Notes under the pieces: model-generated | The model's database searches: none | The model's input: the letters and a program-made list of their open reading frames with translations, nothing else | What the model was told of the DNA's origin: nothing | In this document: positions 8,603-18,200 of the stretch, in pieces | Layout of the letters: the number at the start of each line of letters is the position of its first letter | Numbering within the stretch: the stretch's first letter is position 1 | Translations under genes and position numbers: made by a program | Source: DASPLX01 sp035627375 | Lineage (GTDB): Bacteria; Pseudomonadota; Gammaproteobacteria; Burkholderiales; Burkholderiaceae_D | Assembly: GCA_035627375.1 (NCBI GenBank) | Contig: DASPLX010000067.1 | Location: forward strand, 4,287 to 68,286 | DNA: 64,000 nucleotides | Direction of reading: 5' to 3'

Positions 8603-9487
8603 TTATTTGAGTTGGTCGGCCGTCACCAGGAATACCGCGTCGTCGCCGGCGCTGGTCGACAGCCAGGTCAGTTCGAGATCGGCGAACGCCGCTTCGGCAT
8701 GGGCGAATTCGTTACCGATCTCGACGATCAGGATGCCGCCGTCGGTCAGGCGCTGCCCCGCGCCGGCGATGATCTCGCGCACCAGGTCCATGCCGTCGCC
8801 GCCGCCGGCCAGGGCGATCTGCGGTTCGCGCCGGTATTCCTCCGGCAGCCTGGCCATCGATGCGGCATTCACGTAGGGCGGATTGGTGACGATGAGATCG
8901 TATTTCTTCTTCGGCACCTTGTCGTACAGGTCGGATTCGATCAGCGTGATGCGGTCCTGTAATTCGTAATCGGCGACGTTGCGGCGCGCCACGGCAAGCG
9001 CGTCTTGCGAGATATCGACCGCATCGACGTGTGCGTTCGGGAAGGCGTCGGCCAGCATGATCGACAGGCAGCCCGATCCGGTGCACAGTTCCAGGATGTC
9101 CGTGATGGCTTCCGGGTCATTCACCCACGGCGCGAACCGTTCCGGAATCAGTTCCGCGATGAAGGAGCGCGGCACGATCACGCGTTCATCGACATAGAAG
9201 CGATAGCCGCCGAGCCAGGCCTCGTTCGTGAGGTAGGCCGCCGGGATGCGTTCGGTGACGCGCCGTTCGATGATCATCAGGAGCGCCGCGATCTCCTCGC
9301 GCAGCAGCTTGGCGTCGAGGAAGGGATCGAGCTTGTCCAGCGGCAGCTTGAGCGTATGCAGGATCAGGTAGGCCGCTTCGTCGTAGGCATTGTTGGTGCC
9401 GTGGCCGAAGAACAGTTTGGCTTCGTTGAAGCAGGTGACCGCATAGCGCAGGATGTCGCGGACGGTCGAGAATGTGGTTGTCGTCAT
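8603..9487 (-). CDS. prmB: Ribosomal protein L3 N5-glutamine methyltransferase PrmB
   Basis: This class I SAM-dependent methyltransferase of 294 residues has the SAM loop ELCTGSGCL (about residues 133-141) and the glutamine-methyltransferase motif NPPY at 202-205. The segment IVPRSFIAEL (104-113) is the form seen in PrmB rather than PrmC, which targets release factors. It modifies a glutamine of ribosomal protein L3. It lies downstream of dapE, separated by an intergenic hairpin, and upstream of the ABC-F gene. Identification is strong from the motif set and length. Confidence 0.92.
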   Translation of the reverse strand: MTTTTFSTVRDILRYAVTCFNEAKLFFGHGTNNAYDEAAYLILHTLKLPLDKLDPFLDAKLLREEIAALLMIIERRVTERIPAAYLTNEAWLGGYRFYVDERVIVPRSFIAELIPERFAPWVNDPEAITDILELCTGSGCLSIMLADAFPNAHVDAVDISQDALAVARRNVADYELQDRITLIESDLYDKVPKKKYDLIVTNPPYVNAASMARLPEEYRREPQIALAGGGDGMDLVREIIAGAGQRLTDGGILIVEIGNEFAHAEAAFADLELTWLSTSAGDDAVFLVTADQLK

Positions 9488-9503
9488 GATCGAAACGGAG
9501 AGG

Positions 9504-9532
9504 CCGGGGCATTCCTGTCGGAAATGCCCCGG
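9504..9532 (-). terminator. Hairpin between dapE and prmB
   Basis: CCGGGGCATT and AATGCCCCGG form a perfect 10-bp stem around a 9-base loop between the dapE stop and the prmB start. Read on the minus strand it is followed by a short, broken T stretch, so it could be a weak terminator or an mRNA-stabilising end for the upstream genes. Confidence 0.5.
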
Positions 9533-9588
9533 TGGAGTGATTCCGGGCGGGATAGTTTAAACCGTTAGCGCCTGGCGTGGGCCGAAAC

Positions 9589-10719
9589 TTACAACAGCAG
9601 GTTTTCCAGCGTGCGGCGGTAGATGTTTTTCAGCGGATCGATGTGGCGCAGTTCGATGTGCTCGTCGATCTTGTGGATGCTGGCGTTGGGCGGGCCGAAC
9701 TCGACCACCTGGGGACAGATCTGCGCGATGAACCGCCCGTCGGACGTGCCGCCGGTGGTCGACAAGTCGGCGTCGAGACCGGTCTCGGCCTTGATCGCGG
9801 CGCATACAGCGGCCGACAGGGTGCCGCGCGGCGTCAGGAAGGGCAGGCCGCCGACGGTCCATTTCAGGTCATATTCGAGGCCGTGTTTGTTCAGGATCGC
9901 ATGCACCCGCTGCTGCAGGCTTTCCACGGTGCTGGCGGTCGAGAAACGGAAATTGAAGTCGATGACCAGCTCGCCGGGGATGACGTTGTTGGCGCCGGTG
10001 CCGGCATGCATGTTCGAGATCTGCCAGGAGGTCGGCAGATAGTATTCGTTGCCTTCGTCCCAGTGTTCCGCGACCAGTTCGGCCAGCGCCGGCGCGGCCA
10101 GGTGGATCGGGTTCTTCGCCAGCTGCGGATAGGCGATATGGCCTTGCACGCCCTTGACGACCAGTTTGCCGGACATCGAGCCGCGCCGGCCGTTCTTGAT
10201 CACGTCGCCGAGCTCATGCGCCGATGTCGGCTCGCCGACCACGCAGTAGTCGAGCTGCACGCCGCGCTGCCGCAGCAGGTTGCAGACGACGACCGTGCCG
10301 TCGGTGGCGGGGCCCTCCTCGTCGCTGGTGATCAGGAAGCCGATCGAGCCCTTGTGATGCGGATGCTGCCGCGTGAATTCCTCGACGGCGACCACCATGG
10401 CCGCGATCGATGTCTTCATGTCGGCCGCGCCGCGGCCATAGAGCTTGCCGTCGCGCTGGGTCGGAATGAAGGGATGCGAATGCCATTGGTCGAGCGGGCC
10501 GGTCGGCACGACATCGGTGTGGCCGGCGAAGACCAGCAGCGGCTGCGCCGTGCCGCGTCGCGCCCACAGGTTGGTCACGCCGCCCGATTCGATGCTCTCG
10601 CATTCGAAGCCGAGCGGCGCCAGCATGTCGATCAGGCGCTTCTGGCAGCCGTTGTCGTTCGGGGTGACGGACGACAGGGCGATCAGTTCTTCCGTGAGCG
10701 CGAGGGTTTTGCTTGTCAT
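9589..10719 (-). CDS. dapE: Succinyl-diaminopimelate desuccinylase
   Basis: A 376-residue M20 metallopeptidase-family enzyme that hydrolyses N-succinyl-LL-2,6-diaminopimelate in lysine and peptidoglycan precursor synthesis. It shows the metal-binding segment FAGHTDVVPTG with His67 and Asp69, the bridging-Asp motif GRGAADMK, and the catalytic/metal glutamates in TSDEEGPATDGT. Length matches the family. It lies in the same minus-strand block as dapC and dapD, immediately after the YffB-like gene, an adjacency also seen in enterobacteria. Confidence 0.95.
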   Translation of the reverse strand: MTSKTLALTEELIALSSVTPNDNGCQKRLIDMLAPLGFECESIESGGVTNLWARRGTAQPLLVFAGHTDVVPTGPLDQWHSHPFIPTQRDGKLYGRGAADMKTSIAAMVVAVEEFTRQHPHHKGSIGFLITSDEEGPATDGTVVVCNLLRQRGVQLDYCVVGEPTSAHELGDVIKNGRRGSMSGKLVVKGVQGHIAYPQLAKNPIHLAAPALAELVAEHWDEGNEYYLPTSWQISNMHAGTGANNVIPGELVIDFNFRFSTASTVESLQQRVHAILNKHGLEYDLKWTVGGLPFLTPRGTLSAAVCAAIKAETGLDADLSTTGGTSDGRFIAQICPQVVEFGPPNASIHKIDEHIELRHIDPLKNIYRRTLENLLL

Positions 10720-10796
10720 TTCTTTTCTTCGTGTTGTGCGGAACGGCGCAGCGACGCCATGCGCCGCGCCGTCTCCCTGGGTTTCGTGGCGGGAAT

Positions 10797-11147
10797 TCAG
10801 CGTTGGAAAATTTCGCGGTAGCGTTGCTCGTCGAAACCGACATGCGTGCGGCCGCCGACATGCAGCACGGGGCGTTTGACCACGGACGGCGCTTCCAGCA
10901 TCAATGCCGTGGCGCTGGCATCGTCCGCGATCGCCGCCTTGCGCTCGTCCGGCAGGGCGCGCCAGGTGGTGCCCTTGCGGTTGACCAGCACGTCCCAGGC
11001 GACGTCGCGCAGCCAGGTCGCGATCAGGCCGCGTTCGATGCCGGCCTTCTTGAAATCGTGGAATACATAGTCGATCTTATTGGTTTCGAGCCAGGCCCGG
11101 GCTTTCTTGACCTGGTCGCAATTGGGTATGCCGTACAGCGTCGTCAT
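10797..11147 (-). CDS. ArsC/Spx-family protein, YffB-like
   Basis: A small thioredoxin-fold protein of 116 residues that starts MTTLYGIPNCDQVKKA. The single active-site cysteine is Cys10, without a second CXXC cysteine, and the C-terminal VKRPVL cis-proline region fits the ArsC/Spx/YffB group. YffB-type proteins are annotated as glutathione-dependent thiol reductases or arsenate reductase-like, but their physiological role is not clear. The position next to dapE is conserved in many proteobacteria, so the gene is probably cotranscribed here for that reason rather than for arsenic resistance; no other ars gene is nearby. Confidence 0.88.
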   Translation of the reverse strand: MTTLYGIPNCDQVKKARAWLETNKIDYVFHDFKKAGIERGLIATWLRDVAWDVLVNRKGTTWRALPDERKAAIADDASATALMLEAPSVVKRPVLHVGGRTHVGFDEQRYREIFQR

Positions 11148-11153
11148 GCTCGT

Positions 11154-12299
11154 TTATACGTTCAAGGTGAATTCGGTGAAGGTGGCGCCGCCTTCGTCCT
11201 TCTTCGGTTTTTCTTCGGGCTGCGGCGCGACATGGCCGCCGGTGTCGGCGTTGTTGAGCAGCCAGAACAGGTTGCTGGCCGAATCGGCATTCGCCAAGCC
11301 TTCTTCCTGCGTGATCACGCCGTCGCGGATCATTTGCATCAGCGCCTGCTCGAAGGTCTGGGAACCCGGCGCCATGCTCTTTTCGATCGCTTCCCGGATC
11401 TGGGAGATTTCGCCCTGCTCGATCAATTCGCTGACATGGCGCGTATTGAGCAGCACCTCCACCGCCGGCCGGCGGCCGCCGTTGATCGCGGCGACCAGGC
11501 GCTGGGAAACGATGGCCTTGAGCGTCGCGCCGAGATCCGACAGCAGCGCTTGCCGCGTCTCGAGCGGATAGAAGCTGATGATGCGGTTGAGCGCCTGGTA
11601 GCTGTTGTTGGCGTGCAGCGTCGCCACGACCAGGTGGCCCGATTGCGCATAGGCGAGCGCGGCGCCCATGGTGTCCTTGTCGCGGATCTCGCCGATCAGG
11701 ATGACGTCGGGCGCCTGGCGCAGAGCATTCTTCAGCGCGATCTGCAGGGTCTTCGCGTCGGTGCCGATTTCGCGCTGGTTGACGATCGATTTCTTGTTCT
11801 TGAACACGAATTCGATCGGATCCTCCAGGGTCAAGATGTGGCCGGCCCGGTTGGCGTTGCGATGGTCGAGCATGGCCGCGATCGTGGTCGACTTGCCGGA
11901 GCCGGTCGCGCCCACCATCAGCACCAGGCCGCGCTTTTCCATGATCACGTCGGCCAGCACCGGCGGCACGAACAGCGTGTGCAGCTCGGGCACGTCGCTC
12001 GGGATATAGCGGAACACCGCCGACAGCGTGCCGCGCTGGCGGAAGGCCGAGAGACGGAAGCTGCCGACGTCCGCCACCGGGATGCCCATGTTGAGCTCGT
12101 TGTCGCGCTCGAGCTCTTCCATGTATTTGGCGGCGACCACCTCGGAGAGCAGGGAGGCGATGGTCGCGTTGTCCATCTTCTGCTGGTTGATCGGCACGAG
12201 CTGGCCGTTGATCTTCAGCTGGATCGGCGAATTGACGGCCATGAACAGATCCGATGCTTTTTTGTCGCGCATCAGCAGGAACAAGCGATCCATCACCAT
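11154..12299 (-). CDS. pilU: PilT/PilU-family type IV pilus retraction ATPase, PilU-like
   Basis: A 381-residue secretion ATPase with an N-terminal PAS-like domain, P-loop GATGSGKST at 130-138, the Asp box region ILTLEDPIEF, Walker B ILIGEIRD and the His box SGHLVVATLHAN. The start 'MDRLFLLMRDKKASDLFM' and the long C-terminal tail after the ATPase core favour PilU over PilT. PilU assists PilT in pulling back type IV pili. No pilT is visible beside it; the gene sits inside the dap block between dapD and the YffB-like gene. The assignment to PilU rather than PilT is likely but not certain. Confidence 0.85.
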   Translation of the reverse strand: MVMDRLFLLMRDKKASDLFMAVNSPIQLKINGQLVPINQQKMDNATIASLLSEVVAAKYMEELERDNELNMGIPVADVGSFRLSAFRQRGTLSAVFRYIPSDVPELHTLFVPPVLADVIMEKRGLVLMVGATGSGKSTTIAAMLDHRNANRAGHILTLEDPIEFVFKNKKSIVNQREIGTDAKTLQIALKNALRQAPDVILIGEIRDKDTMGAALAYAQSGHLVVATLHANNSYQALNRIISFYPLETRQALLSDLGATLKAIVSQRLVAAINGGRRPAVEVLLNTRHVSELIEQGEISQIREAIEKSMAPGSQTFEQALMQMIRDGVITQEEGLANADSASNLFWLLNNADTGGHVAPQPEEKPKKDEGGATFTEFTLNV

Positions 12300-12330
12300 G
12301 ATGTTCTCCCCGGAGTCGATTCGGACGCGA

Positions 12331-13158
12331 TCAGGCTTCGCGCAGCAATTCGTTGATGCCGGTCTTGGCGCGCGTCTGCGCGTCGACGCGCTTGACGATC
12401 ACCGCGCAATACAGGCTGTACTTGCCGTCGGCCGACGGCAGGCTGCCCGACACGACGACCGAACCGGCAGGCACGCGGCCGTACATGATCTCGCCGGTGG
12501 CGCGGTCGTAGATCTTGGTCGATTGGCCGATATACACGCCCATCGAGATCACGGAATTTTCCTCGACGATCACGCCTTCGACGATCTCGGAGCGGGCGCC
12601 GATGAAGCAGTTGTCCTCGATGATGGTCGGATTGGCCTGCATCGGTTCCAGCACGCCGCCGATGCCGACGCCGCCGGAAAGATGGACGTTCTTGCCGATC
12701 TGGGCGCAGGAACCGACGGTGGCCCAGGTGTCGACCATCGTGCCTTCGTCGACATAGGCGCCGATGTTGACATAGGACGGCATCAGCACGACGTTCCGCC
12801 CGATGAAGCTGCCGCGGCGCGCGACCGCCGGCGGTACGACGCGGAAGCCGCCGCGGGCGAAATCTTCCGGCGTGTAGTTGGCGAACTTGGTGGGCACCTT
12901 GTCGTAGAACTGCATGCCGTCGCCGGACGCGATCGGCACGTTGTCTTCCAGGCGGAACGACAACAGGACGGCTTTCTTGACCCACTGGTTCACGTTCCAC
13001 TGGCCGCCTTCTTTTTGAGCGACGCGCAGCGCGCCCTGGTTCAATTGTTCGATGACGTGGGCGACGGCTTCGCGCACTTCGGCGGGAGCGGACTTGGGAG
13101 AAAAGCCGGCGCGGTCTTCCCACGCCTGGTCGATGATTTGCTGGAGCTGTTGAGTCAT
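12331..13158 (-). CDS. dapD: 2,3,4,5-tetrahydropyridine-2,6-dicarboxylate N-succinyltransferase
   Basis: A 275-residue trimeric acyltransferase that succinylates tetrahydrodipicolinate in the succinylase branch of lysine/diaminopimelate synthesis. The C-terminal half is a left-handed beta-helix of hexapeptide repeats (GSFIGRNVVLMPS, GAYVDEGTMVDTWATVGSCAQIG). The ATG at 13158, giving MTQQLQQIIDQAWEDR, matches family N-termini and length (E. coli protein about 274 residues). The frame is open to 13254, but that extension is not protein-like. dapC lies upstream and pilU downstream. Confidence 0.95.
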   Translation of the reverse strand: MTQQLQQIIDQAWEDRAGFSPKSAPAEVREAVAHVIEQLNQGALRVAQKEGGQWNVNQWVKKAVLLSFRLEDNVPIASGDGMQFYDKVPTKFANYTPEDFARGGFRVVPPAVARRGSFIGRNVVLMPSYVNIGAYVDEGTMVDTWATVGSCAQIGKNVHLSGGVGIGGVLEPMQANPTIIEDNCFIGARSEIVEGVIVEENSVISMGVYIGQSTKIYDRATGEIMYGRVPAGSVVVSGSLPSADGKYSLYCAVIVKRVDAQTRAKTGINELLREA

Positions 13159-13202
13159 GGATGGAACCGATTCAAGAGGTTGGAGGAGGATTGCGTGAAC
13201 GA

Positions 13203-14405
13203 TCAAACGAGCGTCTTGGCGAATTCGACGATGCGGCGCGCGGCTTCCAGGCATTCGTCGGCTTCGGCGACCAGCGCCATGCGTATGCGGTTCGCGCCCG
13301 GATTCACGCCATGCGCCTCGCGCGCGAGATAGCTGCCGGGCAATACTGTCACATTATATTCAGCATACAGGCGCTTCGCGAATTCGGTATCGGAAATCGC
13401 GGCCTTGCTGTCCACTTTCGCCCACAGATAGAAGCCGGCGTCCGGCAGTTCGACGTCGAGGGCCGTTCTCAGCAACGGCGTCACCCGGCCGAATTTTTCG
13501 ATGTACCTGGCGCGGTTGTCGGCCACGTGCGCCTCGTCGTTCCATGCGGCGATCGACGCGGTTTGCACGGCCGGCGGCATGGCGCTGCCGTGGTAGGTGC
13601 GATAGAGCAGGAATTTCTTGACGATCGCCGCGTCGCCGGCGACGAAGCCGGAGCGCATGCCGGGCACGTTGGAGCGCTTGGACAGGCTCGAGAGCATGAT
13701 CAGGCGCGGATAGCCGGTGCGGCCGAGCAGGTGCGCGGCTTCCAGGCCGCCGAGCGGCGCCTCGTCCTTGAAATAAATCTCGGAATAGCACTCGTCGGAG
13801 GCGATCACGAAACCGTAGCGATCCGACAGGGCGAACAATTCCTTCCAGTCCTCGAGCGGCAGGACGGCGCCGGTGGGGTTGCCGGGCGAGCACAGGTAGA
13901 GCAGTTGCACCCGCGGCCAGACCTCGGCCGGCACGCCGCGGTAATCGGGCGCGAAATTGCGCGCCGGGTCGGAATTGACGAAGTAGGGCGTCGCGCCGGC
14001 CAGGATCGCCGCGCCTTCATAGATCTGGTAGAACGGATTGGGGCACATCACCAGGGCGTCTCCCCGTGGATCGACCACCGCTTGCGCCAGGGAAAACAAT
14101 GCTTCGCGCGAGCCGTTCACCGGCAATGCCTGGTTCGCGGCATCGATCTTCGGCACGCCGTAACGCCGTTCGATCCAGCCGGCGATCGACTCCCGCAGCG
14201 CGTCGGAGCCGGTCGTCGCCGGATAATTCGCCAGGCCCGCCAAGCCGCCGGCGAGCGCCTCCTGGATGAAGGCCGGCGTCGGATGCCGGGGTTCGCCGAT
14301 GCCGAGGCTGATCGGCTTGAGCGCCGGATTCGGCGTCACGCCGGCAAACAACTGGCGCAGTTTTTCAAAGGGATAAGGCTGGAGTTTGTCGAGCAGCGGA
14401 TTCAC
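13203..14405 (-). CDS. dapC: Succinyldiaminopimelate transaminase
   Basis: A 400-residue class I/II PLP aminotransferase converting N-succinyl-2-amino-6-ketopimelate to N-succinyl-diaminopimelate. The PLP lysine lies in SLSKRSN; other family segments are GNPTGAVLPL and GMRSGFVAGD. I chose the GTG at 14405, which gives an N-terminus (NPLLDKLQPYPFEKL) typical of betaproteobacterial DapC; the ATG at 14456 would add a Cys/Phe-rich stretch that does not fit. It heads the dapC-dapD-pilU block and diverges from smc. Confidence 0.92.
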   Translation of the reverse strand: MNPLLDKLQPYPFEKLRQLFAGVTPNPALKPISLGIGEPRHPTPAFIQEALAGGLAGLANYPATTGSDALRESIAGWIERRYGVPKIDAANQALPVNGSREALFSLAQAVVDPRGDALVMCPNPFYQIYEGAAILAGATPYFVNSDPARNFAPDYRGVPAEVWPRVQLLYLCSPGNPTGAVLPLEDWKELFALSDRYGFVIASDECYSEIYFKDEAPLGGLEAAHLLGRTGYPRLIMLSSLSKRSNVPGMRSGFVAGDAAIVKKFLLYRTYHGSAMPPAVQTASIAAWNDEAHVADNRARYIEKFGRVTPLLRTALDVELPDAGFYLWAKVDSKAAISDTEFAKRLYAEYNVTVLPGSYLAREAHGVNPGANRIRMALVAEADECLEAARRIVEFAKTLV

Positions 14406-14456
14406 GGGATCGGCGGGCGGGAAGCGATTGGCGAACGGAAAGATTGTGCAGCGCAC

Positions 14457-14485
14457 ATTATACAGGCGGCCCGTGGCGCTGCGCA
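14457..14485 (-). promoter_or_regulatory. Candidate promoter of the dapC block
   Basis: Reading leftwards there is a perfect TATAAT at 14462-14457, with only a weak -35 match (TGCGCA) 17 bases upstream. Transcription would begin near 14450, about 45 bases before the GTG of dapC. Confidence 0.4.
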
Positions 14486-14628
14486 GGCGGGAAGGGGGCG
14501 AAATGCGGGCCTGAAAGCGATAATCGGCATACCCGAAATGATATGATTAGCCCCTTTCGCGAGCCGCGCCGGGCGGCCGGCTTCGAGCTTCTTGCCAATA
14601 TCCAAAAAGTCGCTGAAGAGCTAACAAC

Positions 14629-17600
14629 GTGCGCCTAACTTCCATTAAATTGTCGGGATTCAAGTCTTTCGTGGATCCGACGCACTTCCAGGTGCCGGGC
14701 CAGTTGGTCGGCGTGGTCGGCCCCAACGGATGCGGCAAATCCAACATCATCGACGCGGTGCGCTGGGTCCTGGGCGAGTCCAAGGCTTCCGAGCTGCGTG
14801 GCGAGTCGATGCAGGATGTCATCTTCAACGGCAGCACCAACCGCAAGCCGGCCGGCCGCGCCTCGGTCGAACTCGTGTTCGACAACAGCGACGGCAAGGC
14901 CAGCGGCCAATGGAGCCAGTATGCCGAGATCGCCGTCAAGCGCGTGCTGACGCGCGACGGCACCTCCACCTATTACATCAACAACCAGTCGGTGCGGCGC
15001 CGCGATATCCAGGACATCTTCCTCGGCACCGGCCTCGGTCCGCGCGCCTATGCGATCATCGGCCAGGGCATGATTTCCCGCATCATCGAGGCGCGTCCGG
15101 AGGAATTGCGCATCTTCCTTGAGGAGGCCGCCGGCGTGTCTAAGTACAAGGAACGCCGCCGCGAAACCGAAAATCGCCTGCACGATACCCGCGAGAACCT
15201 GACCCGCGTCGAGGATATCCTGCGCGAATTGAACGCAAACCTTGAAAAACTGGAAGCGCAGGCCGCCATCGCCCAGAAGTTCCGCGAATTGCAGTCCGAC
15301 CAGGAAGAAAAGCAAAAGCTGCTGTGGCTGCTCCGCAAGAACGAAGCCAAGGCGGAGCAGGAGAAATTCTTCCGCGACATCGAACGCGCCCAAACCGATC
15401 TTGAGGAGCAGACCGCCAAGCTGCGCCACATCGAGATGGAGCTCGAGCACATGCGCCAGGCGCATTACGCCGCCGGCGACCGCATGCATCAGGCGCAGGG
15501 CGCGCTCTACCAGACCAACTCCGAGATCGGCAGCCTGGAGGCGCAGATCAAGTTCGTCATCGAGTCGCGCAACCGCTTGCAGACCCAGCTCAATTCGCTG
15601 AAGGCCCAGCGCGACCAGTGGGAGCGCCAGGCGCAGCAGCAGAAGGAAGAGCTGGCCGACGCCGAGATGCGCCTCGAAGAATATGCGATGCGCGTCGAAC
15701 AGGCGCAGGAAGCCGCGCATCAGCAGAACGACCGCATTCCGGCGCTTGAACAGGCGTGGCGCGAGGCGCAACTGGTCACGACCGAGTCGCGCAGCAAGAC
15801 GATGCAGATCCAGCAGCAGATCGAGCTGGAATCGGCGCACCAGCGCAACGCCTCGAACATCCTGGCGAACCTCGGCGCGCGCCGGGAACGGCTGATGCAG
15901 GAAAAGAACGGCATGGCGATGCCGGATACGACGCATCTGACCAACTTGAAGATGCAGCTCGAAGAGAAGCAGGCCGCGCTGGAAGAGGCCCAGATGCAGC
16001 TCGAGGAAGCGCAGGAACAGCATCCGATGCTCGAGGAAGAGCGCCGCGCAGCCCAGGAGCAGGTTCATGCCGAGACGGCCAGCAATGCGCAGCTGGAAGC
16101 GCGCCTGAACGCGCTCAAGCAACTCCAGGAAAACGTGCAGACCGAAGGCAAGGTGCAACCCTGGCTGGCGAAGCATGAGCTCGGCGAATTGCCGCGCCTG
16201 TGGCAGAAGCTGCATATCGACCAGGGCTGGGAAACGGCGCTCGAATCGGTGTTGCGCGAGCGCACTTCGGCTCTCGAAATGTCGAATCTGGATTGGGCGA
16301 AATCCTTCTTCAACGATGCTCCGCCGGCGAAACTGGCCTTGTTCTCCGCCAATGCCGCCGCCGCGACCGTCGCGCCGGAAGCGCCCGCCGGCCTGAAACC
16401 GTTCATCGGACTGTTGCAACTCAACGATCCCGGCTTGCGCGCCGTGCTGCAGGATTGGCTGCACAACGTCTTCGCCGCCGACGACACGGCGGCCGCGTTC
16501 GTCGATCGCAACAAGCTGCCGACCGGCGGCTATTTCGTGACCAGGCAAGGCCACGTCATCAGCCGCTCGGGCGTGCGCTTCTACGCATCGGATTCCGAGC
16601 AGGACGGCATGCTGGCGCGCCAGCAGGAAATCGACAACCTCGCCAAGCAGTTGCGCGCCCAGCAGATGCTGGCCGACGAAGCCAAATCGCGCGCGGTCCG
16701 CGCCGATGCGGCATTGTCGCAGGCGGCGCAGCGCCTCCAGGAAATCCGGCAGCGCGTCGGCGCGCTGACCCAGGCGGTGCACGGCTTGCAGATCGAGGTC
16801 ATGAAACTCTCGGAAGTGCAGGAGCGCTTCAATCAGCGCAGTTCGCAGATCGTCGCCGACCTGGAGGAGATCGCCGCGCACGAGGCGGAGCAGCAGCAGA
16901 TCAAGGCCGAATCGGAAGCCAAGTTCGAGCAGCTGGATATCGAGCTGGCCGAGCTGCAGGAAAAGCACGAAGAACGGCAGACCGAGTACTTGGCCAAGGA
17001 ACAGCAGCTCAACGATGCCCGCCAGCGCCTGCGCGAGCTCGAACGCGCGGCCCAGGAAGCGGAGTTCGCCGAGAAATCGCATCGCTCCCGGATCGACGAG
17101 CTGACGCGCAGCATCGCCGTCGCGCAAGAGCAGGCGACCCAATTGTTCCAGAGCATGCAGCAAGGCCACCTGGAACTCGAAAGCCTCGACGATCAGGCCG
17201 CGCAGGCGGGCCTGCAGGAATTGCTGGAGCGCCGCAGCGATCAGGAGCGCGCGCTGGCCGACGCCCGCCACGAGCTCGACCAGCTGACGCAGAGGCTGCG
17301 CCAGCACGAGGAAGCGCGCATGCAGGCCGAACGCAGCCTGCAGCCGCAGCGCGACCGCATCATGGAATTGCAGCTGAAGGAACAGGCCGCTCGCCTGAAC
17401 CAGGAACAGTACGCCCAGCAGTTGGCGGAAGCCGGCGCCGACGAAGCCGCGCTCGCCGAGAAGCTGAACACCGACATCAAGCCCTCGTACCTGCAAGGCG
17501 AGGTCACCCGCCTGACCAATGCGATCGCCGCGCTGGGCGCCGTGAACCTGGCAGCGCTCGACGAACTGGCTCAGGCGTCCGAGCGCAAGAACTTCCTCGA

Positions 17601-18156
17601 TGCCCAGCATGCCGACCTCACCGAAGCGATCAACACGCTCGAGGACGCGATCCACAAGATCGACAAGGAAACGCGCGATTTGCTGCAAGACACCTTCGAC
17701 AAGGTCAACAAGCATTTCGGCGAACTGTTCCCGGTGCTGTTCGGCGGCGGCAACGCCAAGCTGATCATGACCGGCGAAGAGATTCTCGATTCCGGCGTGC
17801 AGGTGATGGCGCAGCCTCCGGGCAAGAAGAACGCGACGATTCACTTGCTGTCGGGCGGCGAGAAGGCGCTGACGGCGACCGCGCTCGTGTTCTCGATGTT
17901 CCAGTTGAACCCGGCGCCTTTCTGCCTGCTGGACGAGGTGGATGCGCCGCTCGACGATGCCAATACCGAACGCTTCTGCAACATGGTCAAACGCATGTCG
18001 TCGCAAACCCAATTCCTGTTCATCTCGCACAACAAGATCGCGATGGAGATGGCTCAGCAGTTGATCGGCGTGACGATGCAGGAGCAAGGCGTATCGCGCA
18101 TCGTGGCGGTGGACATGGAAAGCGCGACCGATTTCGCGCAGGCGGAGGCGGCTTGA
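14629..18156 (+). CDS. smc: Chromosome segregation protein SMC
   Basis: The 1175-residue protein has the full SMC layout: an N-terminal ATPase head with P-loop GPNGCGKSN at 31-39, a long coiled coil, a hinge at about residues 500-640, the returning coiled coil, and a C-terminal head with signature LLSGGEKALTATAL and Walker B/D-loop CLLDEVDAPLDDAN. It organises and segregates the chromosome with ScpA and ScpB, which are not in the window. The start is a GTG. It is followed on the same strand by zipA and ligA, with a small opposing gene between. Confidence 0.96.
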   Translation: MRLTSIKLSGFKSFVDPTHFQVPGQLVGVVGPNGCGKSNIIDAVRWVLGESKASELRGESMQDVIFNGSTNRKPAGRASVELVFDNSDGKASGQWSQYAEIAVKRVLTRDGTSTYYINNQSVRRRDIQDIFLGTGLGPRAYAIIGQGMISRIIEARPEELRIFLEEAAGVSKYKERRRETENRLHDTRENLTRVEDILRELNANLEKLEAQAAIAQKFRELQSDQEEKQKLLWLLRKNEAKAEQEKFFRDIERAQTDLEEQTAKLRHIEMELEHMRQAHYAAGDRMHQAQGALYQTNSEIGSLEAQIKFVIESRNRLQTQLNSLKAQRDQWERQAQQQKEELADAEMRLEEYAMRVEQAQEAAHQQNDRIPALEQAWREAQLVTTESRSKTMQIQQQIELESAHQRNASNILANLGARRERLMQEKNGMAMPDTTHLTNLKMQLEEKQAALEEAQMQLEEAQEQHPMLEEERRAAQEQVHAETASNAQLEARLNALKQLQENVQTEGKVQPWLAKHELGELPRLWQKLHIDQGWETALESVLRERTSALEMSNLDWAKSFFNDAPPAKLALFSANAAAATVAPEAPAGLKPFIGLLQLNDPGLRAVLQDWLHNVFAADDTAAAFVDRNKLPTGGYFVTRQGHVISRSGVRFYASDSEQDGMLARQQEIDNLAKQLRAQQMLADEAKSRAVRADAALSQAAQRLQEIRQRVGALTQAVHGLQIEVMKLSEVQERFNQRSSQIVADLEEIAAHEAEQQQIKAESEAKFEQLDIELAELQEKHEERQTEYLAKEQQLNDARQRLRELERAAQEAEFAEKSHRSRIDELTRSIAVAQEQATQLFQSMQQGHLELESLDDQAAQAGLQELLERRSDQERALADARHELDQLTQRLRQHEEARMQAERSLQPQRDRIMELQLKEQAARLNQEQYAQQLAEAGADEAALAEKLNTDIKPSYLQGEVTRLTNAIAALGAVNLAALDELAQASERKNFLDAQHADLTEAINTLEDAIHKIDKETRDLLQDTFDKVNKHFGELFPVLFGGGNAKLIMTGEEILDSGVQVMAQPPGKKNATIHLLSGGEKALTATALVFSMFQLNPAPFCLLDEVDAPLDDANTERFCNMVKRMSSQTQFLFISHNKIAMEMAQQLIGVTMQEQGVSRIVAVDMESATDFAQAEAA

Positions 18157-18200
18157 GGCCGCGGCCGCGTTTGGGCGCCTGACCGGCGCACGGGAAATGC

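Noticed and set aside
10797..11147. Arsenic resistance gene arsC
   Set aside because: The protein is ArsC-like, but it has the YffB-type pattern and dapE neighbour, and no arsR, arsB or acr3 gene is near.
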